A stretch of DNA of 20,569 bases, taken from the IMG/VR virus record IMGVR_UViG_3300032291_000530, positions 1 through 20,569 of that record. One strand, given 5' to 3'. The first letter of the stretch is position 1, and every line of letters begins with the position of its first letter. The DNA is from a virus. A program made the translations under genes and the position numbers. Under the pieces are notes generated by a model, which was not told where the DNA came from, did not search any database, and was given only the letters and a program-made list of their open reading frames with translations. Positions 6,264 through 14,178 of this stretch are shown here, in pieces.

Positions 6264-7765
6264 TAGTCATAAACCCGATAAGCGCCACTAGGCAGTTGAT
6301 AAGCTGTTTTGCCTTTATCAGGACCAGCAGTAACTTGGAACTGAGGCAAATACTTACGCAAGCCTGGTGCTTCAAACATTCCCCGTTGACCTTGTGGAGA
6401 TGCTTCCCATTTACGAATAGCATCAGGACCTGCATTTTTAGGATCAGAAACAAAGTTGTAGTACTCTTGCTTACGCTTATTTGCTTCACGCAAAACTGCT
6501 AAGTTAAAGTTTGTTGATTCTTTAGGGTCTGTAATCTGAGCATTACGCTGACCATAGTAACCAATTTCAAAGTTAGAAATAGCACCAACAGCTTCAGTCA
6601 AACTTTCACCAGTTAGAGCATTTACACCTTGACGAGCAGAAATACCGCTAGTTAAGAATTGTTTAGTCCTGTCTCCAGATACACCCAAACTATTGAAGAT
6701 GTTTCCTAGCTTTAACCTAATGTCTGTAAATGATCCTGTATCAAAATTTGGATCATTAAAAGCATTTTGTAATTGGTCAATTACAGGAGCAGTCTTTTTA
6801 GCTGTTTGATAACCTTTGTAAGCATCAGCAAGAATTGGCTTAAATGCTTCATTCAAAGCTGTTTGAGCAGTACTAGGACCAGTTTCTGGCTGTACAACAG
6901 CTCCACCCTGACCTTGCATAGCAGGTGGGGTAACAAATGTATATGTAGGAGCACCAGTTGACGTTGTAGATGCACGAGGAATATTGGCCTCACGTGCCGC
7001 AGTTTCAGTTCTTGTTCTTGCTGCTAACGCTTCCAAAGCTCCATTAGCATTAACAATACCAATTACATTTCGGTTGTTGTCAAAAGCGTACTGCTCACCT
7101 TTTTGCAACTCAGGCAATGTGTTAAGTGCAGCAGCTTGAGCAGCACCTGGCAACACGCTTGTCTGAAAAGATGGTTGTCCATCTATCATTGTTCCTGTTG
7201 TAACTGTGCCAGCTTTTGTGTCAATTTTAGGAGCAAAACCAGTAATATTGCCACCTGGAGCAACAACATAACCATCTTGCAGTTTAGGTTGCATAGCCGT
7301 CAAAGTATTAAGCAATTGTGGTTGTGCGGGGTTTCCTGCCAAACGCAAAGATTCTTTTAGTGCTTGTTGATAGTCAATTGGTTGATTAACTAACTGTGGC
7401 TCTACTCGACCTAATGGTGCGCCTAGTTTGTTTGCTAAAGAATAAGGACTAGATAAGTCTGCTTCCCTACCCAAAGTGGCATTCAATGCTTTTCTAGTTG
7501 CTTGTTCTTCAGTAGGAGCAAACCTACTAGTAAAGTTAGCAAGTTCTTGTTGTTGTCTATTTGCAATCTGCGAATCACGAATCATCTTCTGCATATTCAA
7601 TGAAGTAGATGGGATATCCATTGCAGACTTAAAGCCCATAGCGGGATCACCACTTAACAAACTTCCCAACAAGAACTGTTGAGTAGCTTGCTTTTGCATT
7701 GATTCTTTTTCAGTATCAGTCAATCCCGTCAATGCGGCATCAGATAACAAACCAATATTAAACAT
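6263..7765 (-). CDS. Probable internal virion (ejection) protein, 500 aa
   Basis: I do not recognise a named domain. The protein is rich in Ala, Gln, Thr and Asn and mostly helical by eye, for example MQKMIRDSQIANRQQQELAN near 58-77 and a helical region around 310-440. An ordered, Gly/Thr-rich middle lies between (about 160-275). It has no signal peptide or obvious membrane helix. AGGAG precedes the ATG. The gene sits between the repeat-rich 417-aa gene and the transglycosylase gene, with a 1-base overlap to the latter. Three adjacent large late proteins of this composition, the last with an SLT domain, parallel the ejection proteins of podoviruses (T7 gp14-15-16, P22 gp7-20-16). Assignment is by position. 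Confidence 0.6.
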   Translation of the reverse strand: MFNIGLLSDAALTGLTDTEKESMQKQATQQFLLGSLLSGDPAMGFKSAMDIPSTSLNMQKMIRDSQIANRQQQELANFTSRFAPTEEQATRKALNATLGREADLSSPYSLANKLGAPLGRVEPQLVNQPIDYQQALKESLRLAGNPAQPQLLNTLTAMQPKLQDGYVVAPGGNITGFAPKIDTKAGTVTTGTMIDGQPSFQTSVLPGAAQAAALNTLPELQKGEQYAFDNNRNVIGIVNANGALEALAARTRTETAAREANIPRASTTSTGAPTYTFVTPPAMQGQGGAVVQPETGPSTAQTALNEAFKPILADAYKGYQTAKKTAPVIDQLQNAFNDPNFDTGSFTDIRLKLGNIFNSLGVSGDRTKQFLTSGISARQGVNALTGESLTEAVGAISNFEIGYYGQRNAQITDPKESTNFNLAVLREANKRKQEYYNFVSDPKNAGPDAIRKWEASPQGQRGMFEAPGLRKYLPQFQVTAGPDKGKTAYQLPSGAYRVYD

Positions 7766-7774
7766 ATAAACTCC

Positions 7775-9028
7775 TTAACCAATACCTAACAAGCCAAGCA
7801 AACCTTGTCTTGATGTAGATGTTTGTTGTGTACCAGAACCACCACCAACATTGATGCCTAATGCTTGGTTGAGAATCTGTTGTTGTTCCAAAGGTAAATT
7901 GCGGATTGCATCAAGTTGAGCTTGTGTAAGACCTTGTTGAATAGCTCCAACATCTGCAAGTGCTTTAGCACCAGTAAGACCCATTTGTTGACCGCCTTGA
8001 GCAATGTTTGACATTTGGTTGGCGGCAGCAATACGTTGTTGGTTGGCAGTTAAACCCGCACCCTGATTAGCCAACATAGCTTGTTGAGCATTCTGAGTAT
8101 TGAGTTGACCAGTACCAAAGTCCATACCTTGATTGGCAATTTGCGCTCTTAAATTAGCTTCTTGGTTAGCCAAATTAACAGCATTCCTTAACTGTGCATT
8201 TGATGTCATTGCCGACAAATCAACACCTTGGTTTGCCAAGTTAAATTGACCCGCAAGTTGTAGACCTTGTGCAACAGTAGCGGCATCAACACCTTGATTA
8301 GCCAACTGAGCTTGCATTGAGCGAGACAAATCAGCCTCAGAAAGCCTAGAAGCAGCATCAAATCCAGCTTGTCTTTGTTGGGCAATCATTCGTGCAGTAT
8401 TTTCATCATAAGCACGATTAGTCTCAGCCTCAGTTACACCTTGGCGAGATCCACCAAATGATCTTGCGGCAGCGGCTTTAGCGGCATCAACAGTTCTTGC
8501 TTGTTGTCTTGAACGCTCTAAATCTGCAGCTCCTACATCAATAACACTCTGTGTATATGGATTCATATAACTTTGAATGTTCTGATTTAAGAATGAACCA
8601 GGTGTTATATCCTGAATAGCGCCACGGGCTAAAGATGCAATGTCATTAACACCCTGTGCGGCAACATCTTTTCCAACAACATCCCGAATGTCGGCACGAT
8701 TGATCTGTGCGGCAGTAGCGGCTTGATTGGCTACATCACGTATAGATCCACGATTTAACGTAGCACCAGTTACGTTTAAAGGACTGTATGCAGCAGCACC
8801 TGCGGCTTGATCAAAAGCATTACGCATACCCCCAAAATATATATTATTGGGATTTGCAAACTGCCCTGTAGTTTGAAATGCCGCTAGTTGGTCAGGAGTA
8901 AATCCCGCAAACTGACGAGCCGTTAATCCAGATGCAACGTCTTGTGCGCCTTGATAATTACTTTTAAATAAATCAAGTAATTCAGGATTTAATTGTTGCT
9001 GACTTGAGCTTCCACCACCTAGAGACAT
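7775..9028 (-). CDS. Probable internal virion (ejection) protein with 11/22-residue repeats
   Basis: This 417-aa protein is very rich in Ala, Gln and Asn. I place the start at ATG 9028-9026 (MSLGGGSSSQQQ): AGGGG lies about 6 bases upstream and the upstream gene stops one base before it. A longer frame from 9064 would overlap that gene by 35 bases. Residues about 30-230 are helical and polar, with ARSFGGSRQGVTEAE near 188-202. Residues 242-340 carry an (L/I)ANQG repeat in an 11/22-residue register. The C-terminus is Gly-rich, ending GLLGLLGIG. No Cys or signal peptide is seen. The composition and the location next to the SLT protein suggest the smallest of three ejection proteins. This is inference. 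Confidence 0.6.
   Translation of the reverse strand: MSLGGGSSSQQQLNPELLDLFKSNYQGAQDVASGLTARQFAGFTPDQLAAFQTTGQFANPNNIYFGGMRNAFDQAAGAAAYSPLNVTGATLNRGSIRDVANQAATAAQINRADIRDVVGKDVAAQGVNDIASLARGAIQDITPGSFLNQNIQSYMNPYTQSVIDVGAADLERSRQQARTVDAAKAAAARSFGGSRQGVTEAETNRAYDENTARMIAQQRQAGFDAASRLSEADLSRSMQAQLANQGVDAATVAQGLQLAGQFNLANQGVDLSAMTSNAQLRNAVNLANQEANLRAQIANQGMDFGTGQLNTQNAQQAMLANQGAGLTANQQRIAAANQMSNIAQGGQQMGLTGAKALADVGAIQQGLTQAQLDAIRNLPLEQQQILNQALGINVGGGSGTQQTSTSRQGLLGLLGIG
8009..8305 (-). repeat. Protein-level 11/22-residue repeat, (L/I)ANQG units
   Basis: Within the 417-aa protein, units starting LANQGVD, LANQGVD, LANQEAN, IANQGMD and LANQGAG begin at residues 242, 264, 286, 297 and 319. The spacings are 22, 22, 11 and 22. 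A degenerate unit (NIAQGGQ) follows after another 22. The regular 11-residue step suggests a continuous amphipathic or hendecad helix. The DNA copies have diverged, so this is an old protein repeat rather than a recent tandem duplication. Confidence 0.8.
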
Positions 9029-9029
9029 A

Positions 9030-9500
9030 TCATTCCCCTTGTATCCATTTAATTGCATCATCATGTGAGGTGAAATACCGCCACATTTCTGTACTAGTTT
9101 CTCTCATTGCTTCTTTACCTCTGAGCAATAAGACTATCATTGGTGCTATTTGTAATGAAATAATACGCAATGTGAGCGCATAGGCTCTGTCGTTGGTATT
9201 ACCATTTTCAAGTTCTACAGAGTCTTGCCAAGCATTTATACTCTGAATCACTAAAGGCATTAAAAATGACCTATTTTGATTAAAGAACTCATTTGTCGGT
9301 AACGTCACCAAAGCATTCCAAAAGACAGTATCTATCTCTTTTCTAGTAGGCTCTTTGTCTTTATCTACCAAGTCATCCCATAACTCAGCAATACCCGATA
9401 AAGCAACTAAAAAGTCTACGGCACTTTGGTTGCCACCAAACCATTCTAACAGTTTGGCATTCCTTATTTGACGCCAATCTTCAGTATCATGTTCTATCAT
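9030..9500 (-). CDS. Hypothetical helical protein, 156 aa
   Basis: No family is recognised. The sequence is largely helical with many Trp (WRQIRN, LLEWFGG, ELWDDLVD, FWNALVTLP, INAWQDS, MWRYFTS). It has a moderately hydrophobic helix near the C-terminus (LTLRIISLQIAPMIVLLL) that could be buried or membrane-associated, and no Cys. I use ATG 9500-9498; a TTG at 9515 would add five residues, and neither has a clear Shine-Dalgarno. It lies between the probable tail hub gene and the ejection-protein genes, and ends one base before the start of the 417-aa gene. A structural or assembly role, such as a chaperone for ejection proteins, is possible but unsupported by motif. Confidence 0.6.
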   Translation of the reverse strand: MIEHDTEDWRQIRNAKLLEWFGGNQSAVDFLVALSGIAELWDDLVDKDKEPTRKEIDTVFWNALVTLPTNEFFNQNRSFLMPLVIQSINAWQDSVELENGNTNDRAYALTLRIISLQIAPMIVLLLRGKEAMRETSTEMWRYFTSHDDAIKWIQGE

Positions 9501-9527
9501 AATATTGATAATCAAAAATAGCTAGTT

Positions 9528-11003
9528 TTATCGTAAACCGCCAAGTTTTGCATCAAATCTTATTTGACCAACTCGCCAATCAGATAGCGTGTTTCCTTGT
9601 ATTTTTACCGCTATCTGCCTACCAGATAAGCGAATAGAAGTTGGGTTTGTCATGGTGTATGGGCCATAACTGTAAACAGTATCTGTTGGATAGAATTTAG
9701 TGCTAAAACTAGCCTTTACATCACCCAAGTTCTTCTCATCAGGGACTAGTCCTGTAATGTTTAGAATCCTTTCGCCAACACCTATTTCTAATGGTCCTGA
9801 CTCGGCATATACCTCTTGAGAGTCATAGGCAAAACCTACTTCATGCTCATAAACATAGCCATCTGAAGATACCATCAAAGGATTGGCAAAAATACCCCTA
9901 TCTGTACCACTAGTCCTATCCAAAACACCAATAGACCAATGGTTTTCACGATAGTTATAGGTCACATAGGAGTCAATCTCACTACTGGCTGAACTAGGGT
10001 AAAACCACCAAATCTCACCATAAGATGAGTTATGGATAGCATAAACTTTGGAAGATTGCTCATTATTCAAGTTGCCAAATACGTAGTCACCAACATCAGA
10101 TACCAAAGGCTTTACAAAGCCATCGTATGTCCAGAATCCAGACTTGGACATCCAATAACAAGCGTTATCAGTTACAGCAATACTTTGCTTTGAAATTGAC
10201 CCACAACTACTGCCAACTCTGTCAAAACTATAGACGTATGGTGGGCCAATGTATGTGGCAGTATGCACATCAACATCAGTAAAGATAATAGTTGTTCCAC
10301 GCACACGTTTGGCACATTGGATTGAACCTACTGTTGTAAGCTCAAAATCACCCGCTTGATTAGTGGTTGCGGCAGTCCAAACAGTATTGTTTTCTTGGTC
10401 ACACCAAGAGACTTTTCTAGGATTACCACTTGCACCCAAGGCAAACAAGAATCGTTCCTGAGTAACAATCAGTCCAACACAACTAGTTGGAGCATTTGTA
10501 ATGGCGGCAGCGTCACTAGCATTGTTTAACTGCCATTCAAGCAGTCTTCCATCTTTAGATGAACAGGCCACCAAATACTCACCAAATGTGTCTAAACTCC
10601 ATGTAGTAGCGGGTGTAAATGATCCCAAGTCAGGTCTAGCAACACCATAGGCAAAACTGCCATAAGTACCATAGCCATAACCTAACTTCTGGAGCTGATC
10701 TGCATCACCTGCTACCAAATCTGGTGGTGAAATGTTTGTCAAAGCACCCGCTTCATTCATCACATAAAGGTTGGTATGCGTACCAATACCAATACGTCTG
10801 TTTCCAGAGTTATCTTTCCAGTTAATCAAACCTCTTGAAAGACCTGAAACTTGATTAGTAGATCTTTTTCTCCAACCACCAACTGGACGCATTGTTCCCT
10901 CAAACCAACGAACTAAATTGGAGTTATTCCAACGTCCCTTGGATTGGTAATTTGTGCCGTTTTTATAGACACCAGGCGGGATTTGAAGTGGTATGTAAGC
11001 CAT
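9528..11003 (-). CDS. Probable tail hub/stabilisation structural protein (P22 gp10-like)
   Basis: The 491-aa protein starts MAYIPLQIPPGVYKNGTNYQ and continues RWNNSNLVRWFEGTMRPVGG. This opening is common in podovirus structural proteins placed in the tail hub or needle-stabilising position. The rest consists of repeating beta-rich segments with regularly spaced Trp and Tyr-Gly motifs (for example GIGTHTNLYVM, TWSLDTFGEYLVACS, ACYWMSKSGFWTYDG, EIWWFYPSS), which fits a beta-propeller. The C-terminal ~100 residues look like a separate beta domain ending KLGGLR. It has no enzymatic motif. Position between fibre genes and ejection proteins fits a component of the short tail. The assignment is by general resemblance, with the fold inferred. 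Confidence 0.65.
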   Translation of the reverse strand: MAYIPLQIPPGVYKNGTNYQSKGRWNNSNLVRWFEGTMRPVGGWRKRSTNQVSGLSRGLINWKDNSGNRRIGIGTHTNLYVMNEAGALTNISPPDLVAGDADQLQKLGYGYGTYGSFAYGVARPDLGSFTPATTWSLDTFGEYLVACSSKDGRLLEWQLNNASDAAAITNAPTSCVGLIVTQERFLFALGASGNPRKVSWCDQENNTVWTAATTNQAGDFELTTVGSIQCAKRVRGTTIIFTDVDVHTATYIGPPYVYSFDRVGSSCGSISKQSIAVTDNACYWMSKSGFWTYDGFVKPLVSDVGDYVFGNLNNEQSSKVYAIHNSSYGEIWWFYPSSASSEIDSYVTYNYRENHWSIGVLDRTSGTDRGIFANPLMVSSDGYVYEHEVGFAYDSQEVYAESGPLEIGVGERILNITGLVPDEKNLGDVKASFSTKFYPTDTVYSYGPYTMTNPTSIRLSGRQIAVKIQGNTLSDWRVGQIRFDAKLGGLR

Positions 11004-11015
11004 ATTATTAGTCTA

Positions 11016-11666
11016 TCAGGTTGCGATACTTGACACAAAGTTCATTGTAACAATGGCTGAAGGAACTGCTGGCCTTGTGGGGCTTGTTCCAACAGGGTAT
11101 TGTTCAATCGTGACACCGACATCGGTTGGCCTCCACATGATCTCAACATAGTCAAGTGCATTTAAGCTCAAATAATAGTTCATTGCAGCAATGGTGTGGA
11201 AAGGATCACCAGCACCTTTTCTTGGTGCAAATCCAAACCTGCTGTTTGAGTTGGCAGAATTTGTGCCATTTACCCGAAACCAAACATCCACATCCTGAGA
11301 AGCATTGGTTGTGTTTGTGAACTGAATGGAAAACTGAATGTTGTAAAGGCCAGAGTTTGCTACGTTTAACCTTGAACTGTTACTTAATGTGATTGCATTG
11401 GTGTAATCAGTTGTATTAAAAGTTACCGCATAAGCAGTAGTAGTGTTAGCCGCTACTTGATCTGTACTGTCTTGAAAAGCACCATAAGGTGTATTTAAAT
11501 AAGTACCACCACTTGGTCCAATTAAGTTGCTTATAGAGTTAGTTAACTTAGTAAAAAACAACCTCAATACGTTTAAGTTCTGGTTTTGCGTTTCAGCAGA
11601 ATACTTCTCTGTTGAAGACGAAAAACTAGGAACTGGAGGTATTAAAAGTTGTTTTTGGCTAGGCAT
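11016..11666 (-). CDS. Virion surface/fibre protein with C1q-like C-terminal domain
   Basis: This is a 216-aa protein. Residues about 20-50 are a short helical stem (AETQNQNLNVLRLFFTKLTN). Residues 60-216 are beta-rich with features of a C1q/TNF-like jelly roll often found at tips of phage fibres: an AF-x-D start (GAFQDSTDQ), NVANSGLYNIQFSIQF, VDVWFRVNGTN, and a final LDYVEIMWRPTD strand followed by VTMNF. Such domains trimerise and bind receptors or stabilise fibres. The start ATG follows the stop of the XhlA-like gene by two bases and lacks a clear ribosome site, so translation is probably coupled. Exact location on the virion is unknown. Confidence 0.65.
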   Translation of the reverse strand: MPSQKQLLIPPVPSFSSSTEKYSAETQNQNLNVLRLFFTKLTNSISNLIGPSGGTYLNTPYGAFQDSTDQVAANTTTAYAVTFNTTDYTNAITLSNSSRLNVANSGLYNIQFSIQFTNTTNASQDVDVWFRVNGTNSANSNSRFGFAPRKGAGDPFHTIAAMNYYLSLNALDYVEIMWRPTDVGVTIEQYPVGTSPTRPAVPSAIVTMNFVSSIAT

Positions 11667-11668
11667 GA

Positions 11669-11893
11669 TTATTTTTTAAGTAATGTCTGCCAAACAGCAC
11701 CTGCCGCCACTATCAAACCACCAACCCATAGAATAGGCTTGGCAGCAGAGGCAATCCATCCCAAGACCTTAAAAGCCCCATCAAGAGCCTTTATAGCCTC
11801 TACAAGACCTTTTGTGTTCTTGTCTATTTCATCTACTTTATGCTCTACTGTGAGCAGTCTTTCATAGATCTGTTCGTGAGTGACGTTTTCCAT
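11669..11893 (-). CDS. XhlA-like small membrane protein (coiled coil plus one helix)
   Basis: The 74-aa product has an N-terminal amphipathic coiled-coil (residues 5-40, heptads in IYERLLTVEHKVDEIDKN) and one hydrophobic region at about 43-70 (LGWIASAAKPILWVGGLIVA), ending LLKK. This layout is that of haemolysin XhlA-type proteins, which act with holins in some phages and prophages. The 3-TM holin lies about 9 kb away in the lysis cluster, so this gene is unusual in sitting among fibre genes. Its ATG follows directly on the stop of the polyglycine gene. An accessory lysis role is likely by family. A membrane-associated virion part is an alternative. Confidence 0.65.
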   Translation of the reverse strand: MENVTHEQIYERLLTVEHKVDEIDKNTKGLVEAIKALDGAFKVLGWIASAAKPILWVGGLIVAAGAVWQTLLKK

Positions 11894-12811
11894 TTAAGCA
11901 CCATCAAAGACTGTAATTTGAACACGCCCTGCAGCGCCAGCGCCAGAAGAGAATCCTGCGGCACGACTTGCACCACCGCCACCGCCTGGTTGGGTTCCCG
12001 CAGTTCCATTGCCAGTGTTGCTACCAGCGCCACCATTACCTGCGTATTGGCTAGTACCACCTGCCCCAGTTTGATTTACTGACCAACCAGTTGAGTTTCC
12101 TGAAGAGCCAATGCCTCCACCACCACCGCCACCCCAAACGCTTTCCCCACCATTGGCATTTATTTGTACTGGAGCGCCACTATCACCAAATGATCCACCA
12201 CCACCGCCACCTTTGTAAAATGCGCCCGTACCTGGGCCAGCGCCAACTCCAGCTCCACCACCGCCAGTTCCATATCCAAATCCTTCTGGATAATAAACTT
12301 CAGATAAATAAGTAATTGAAAATGGGAATCCTGGGCCACCAGGTGATCCATTGTTAACACCCGCAGATGTTTGACCACCACCACCACCGCCATAGGCTTT
12401 ATTGTAGTTAGCAGAATTACCACCACCACCACCATAGGCAGATACATGAGATCCAAAAGTAGATGTACCACCTGTATTTGATCCACCAGTGTTTACTGCT
12501 ACGGCAGCACCACCTGCGCCTACAGTTACTGTTACTGTAGAACCCAAGTCAGATAAATTCATCCAACGATAGTTATATGCTCCACCACCACCGCCACCAA
12601 CTCCTTGAGTTGTATTAGCACATCCACTACCACCACCACCCCAACATTCAATAAGCACTCGGGATGCTGAAGCATAGCCAGTAGGTTTTGTCCATGTTCC
12701 AGAAGAGTTAAACGTCTGAAAATTTATCGCTTTTGCGGCATTAATAACAGCAGTAGTTTGTGTTGTTGCATCAGGGAATGTTACCCCTGTTGATGTAATT
12801 GACGTTCCCAT
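11894..12811 (-). CDS. Polyglycine-rich tail fibre/adhesin protein
   Basis: The 305-aa protein begins with a phage-fibre motif (ITSTGVTFPDATTQTTA, about residues 5-21), then FNSSGTWTKPTGYASA and VLIECWGGGGSG. From about residue 57 to the end it is dominated by Gly tracts (GGGGGG, YGGGGG, GGGGVGAG-type runs) with short intervening segments. It ends RVQITVFDGA. The pattern recalls phage adhesins built from packed polyglycine-II helices, as in the S16/T2-type gp38 receptor-binding tip, and glycine-rich domains seen in many environmental phage fibres. The variable loops between Gly runs would contact the host. AAGGGG precedes the ATG. Function as receptor-binding protein is inferred. Confidence 0.75.
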   Translation of the reverse strand: MGTSITSTGVTFPDATTQTTAVINAAKAINFQTFNSSGTWTKPTGYASASRVLIECWGGGGSGCANTTQGVGGGGGGAYNYRWMNLSDLGSTVTVTVGAGGAAVAVNTGGSNTGGTSTFGSHVSAYGGGGGNSANYNKAYGGGGGGQTSAGVNNGSPGGPGFPFSITYLSEVYYPEGFGYGTGGGGAGVGAGPGTGAFYKGGGGGGSFGDSGAPVQINANGGESVWGGGGGGGIGSSGNSTGWSVNQTGAGGTSQYAGNGGAGSNTGNGTAGTQPGGGGGASRAAGFSSGAGAAGRVQITVFDGA

Positions 12812-12821
12812 TTATATCCCC

Positions 12822-13214
12822 TTATGGAGTTCCACTACCAGTAATATTTCCTGATGTAATAAAAACACCAGAACTAGATAAGCTTCCAATTGTCGTTGCA
12901 CCATACTTAAATACCAGTTTTCCACCAGATTCAGTTATGGAGAAACCACCAATAGTACAGTTAAGAAGGTTTCCAGATGTTGGCGTACCAAGAACAGGCG
13001 TAACCAATGTCGGACTAGTAGAAAGAACTAAGTTTCCAGTACCAGTTTTAGTGCCTACACCAGAGCCACCTTTAGTTACTTTTAGGTATGCACCAGTATC
13101 AAATAACCCATCAATGGTATCTAAGTCAGTATTGATCTTAGTACCCCATGTGTCTGTTGACGCACCAACTTCTGGCTTTGTCAGCCCTAGATTTGTGGTT
13201 GTTGTATCAGCCAT
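12822..13214 (-). CDS. Tail fibre-type structural protein, 130 aa
   Basis: The N-terminus [20 protein letters not shown], followed by [14 protein letters not shown], is a widespread opening of phage fibre and base proteins. A Gly/Thr/Ser-rich beta region follows. Residues about 62-85 ([20 protein letters not shown]) repeat a module also present in the 295-aa gene near 17.3 kb. No catalytic motif is present. A good ribosome site (AGAGG) lies upstream. It may form a short fibre or link between larger fibre proteins. It is much shorter than many proteins with this N-terminus and may be a trimmed or adaptor version. Confidence 0.65.
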   Translation of the reverse strand: MADTTTTNLGLTKPEVGASTDTWGTKINTDLDTIDGLFDTGAYLKVTKGGSGVGTKTGTGNLVLSTSPTLVTPVLGTPTSGNLLNCTIGGFSITESGGKLVFKYGATTIGSLSSSGVFITSGNITGSGTP

Positions 13215-13223
13215 TTTTACCTC

Positions 13224-13661
13224 TTAATTGGTTGCTGTAGTCCATGTTTCACTAATATCTTCTACTGTTGTCCATGTTTCTGAAATATCAGTAGTATTTT
13301 CCCATTTTTTTGCTCCAGAAGCCACAACTATTGAAGTACCATTAATTTCTGCTGATGAAACAAATACTGATACTCCGCTTGCGGTAACAGTGCTTTCAGG
13401 GAAAATTATAAGAATTGTTGTTTTTACATTTATACCGAATGCCGTAACACTTGAAACTGATTCAATATTAGCACTTCCAAAAGCAATACGATAAGCATTC
13501 AACTCCATTGTAGAAGTTGATGCACTTGTGGCGCTTGCTAATCCTACATAAATGGCACTAGCACTTACTGAAGAATCTGCCGTAATATTTGCAGACGCAT
13601 CTTTACTTCCACCAACAAATGATGAAAAAGGAGCTTCAGAAAGTGAGTAATTTCCAAACAT
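13224..13661 (-). CDS. Hypothetical beta-rich structural protein, 145 aa
   Basis: The start is ATG 13661-13659, which shares one base with the stop of the upstream gene (TGATG) and has GGGG upstream. A TTG just before it would add one residue. The N-terminus MFGNYSLSEAPFSSF is a pattern I associate loosely with small phage virion proteins. The rest is Ser/Ala/Val-rich with regular beta-strand-like repeats (ITADSSVSASAIYVG, ESVSSVTAFGINV, ESTVTASGVSVFV), roughly a beta-solenoid or stacked-sheet look. It ends in two copies of DISETWTTVE-like sequence. Family unknown. Location in the fibre cluster supports a virion role. Confidence 0.55.
   Translation of the reverse strand: MFGNYSLSEAPFSSFVGGSKDASANITADSSVSASAIYVGLASATSASTSTMELNAYRIAFGSANIESVSSVTAFGINVKTTILIIFPESTVTASGVSVFVSSAEINGTSIVVASGAKKWENTTDISETWTTVEDISETWTTATN
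13233..13292 (-). repeat. Tandem 30-bp repeat encoding DISETWTT
   Basis: Two adjacent 30-base units share TCCATGTTTC at 13241-13250 and 13271-13280 (plus strand). They encode DISETWTTVE and DISETWTTAT at the C-terminus of the 145-aa protein. A degenerate third unit (WENTT) precedes them in the protein. The short period and high similarity suggest recent slippage duplication of a Trp-containing tail. Confidence 0.75.
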
Positions 13662-14170
13662 CAATCACCCCAATTTGCAGAACTTATTGCAGAAACAAAA
13701 GTATCTATGTCAGATGAAGCGTTTATTGCTGAAATTAATCTATCACATTCAGTAAGAATGGCGGCACGTTTAGCAACTGTCGCAGAAGGTATGTCAATAT
13801 TACGCTCTGCTTTACGAATTACCATCCAATCTGTACTTGCCAGTTGTGAGTTGGCAATAGATTTGACTTGAGCAATCCATTGCGACTTCAGGCCCTTAGT
13901 TGTTACTGGCTCAGTCTGGTTCTCTGGTGTCTCAGTCACATCCTCCAAAGCCTTTGGAGTGTTGGTATAGGTGCGAGTGACCATAGAGCCGTTGACTTCA
14001 TAGTGGGAGAAAGTCACCCAATAAAATCGTTGGTCTTTTTGTTCACCTTCAACCACTTCTAATGCGCCTTGCTCAACAGCAAAAGCATGGTTAGGATTTG
14101 ATGTATCAGGAAAGAGAGTTACTAGTTCACCAACCTTGGTAACTGCGTTGTTTTCAATGAGTGCGTACAT
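13661..14170 (-). CDS. Tail fibre assembly-like protein (DUF4376-type C-terminus)
   Basis: The 169-aa protein opens MYALIENNAVTKVGEL, a small beta domain typical of fibre chaperone-like proteins that begin with MYA-x-IENG-type strands. The C-terminal half is helical, with SQWIAQVKSIANSQLASTDW (about 96-115), MVIRKAERNIDIP (116-128) and an AAILTECDRLISAIN helix. The TDW-x-VIRKAE-x-x-IDIP pattern is characteristic of this helical domain in phage tail-fibre assembly proteins. It likely helps fold or attach a neighbouring fibre. The gene directly follows the 873-aa fibre gene (8-base gap, AGGAC upstream), which makes that protein the natural client. Confidence 0.7.
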   Translation of the reverse strand: MYALIENNAVTKVGELVTLFPDTSNPNHAFAVEQGALEVVEGEQKDQRFYWVTFSHYEVNGSMVTRTYTNTPKALEDVTETPENQTEPVTTKGLKSQWIAQVKSIANSQLASTDWMVIRKAERNIDIPSATVAKRAAILTECDRLISAINASSDIDTFVSAISSANWGD

Positions 14171-14178
14171 ATTGAGTC

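Noticed and set aside
9029-9064. Longer start for the 417-aa protein (Met-Met-Met-Gln-Leu)
   Set aside because: It would overlap the upstream gene by 35 bases, whereas ATG 9028 follows that stop by one base and has AGGGG at proper distance.
12117-12660. CRISPR-like or microsatellite clusters of ACC/GCC triplets
   Set aside because: The triplets are Gly codons of the polyglycine protein on the minus strand. Spacing is irregular and there are no conserved repeat-spacer units.
12799-13227. 142-aa open frame on the plus strand opposite the 130-aa fibre gene
   Set aside because: It is antisense to a gene with a recognised fibre N-terminus and a good ribosome site. Its Pro/Val-rich sequence is the mirror of Gly/Thr-rich fibre codons, and no plus-strand operon exists here.
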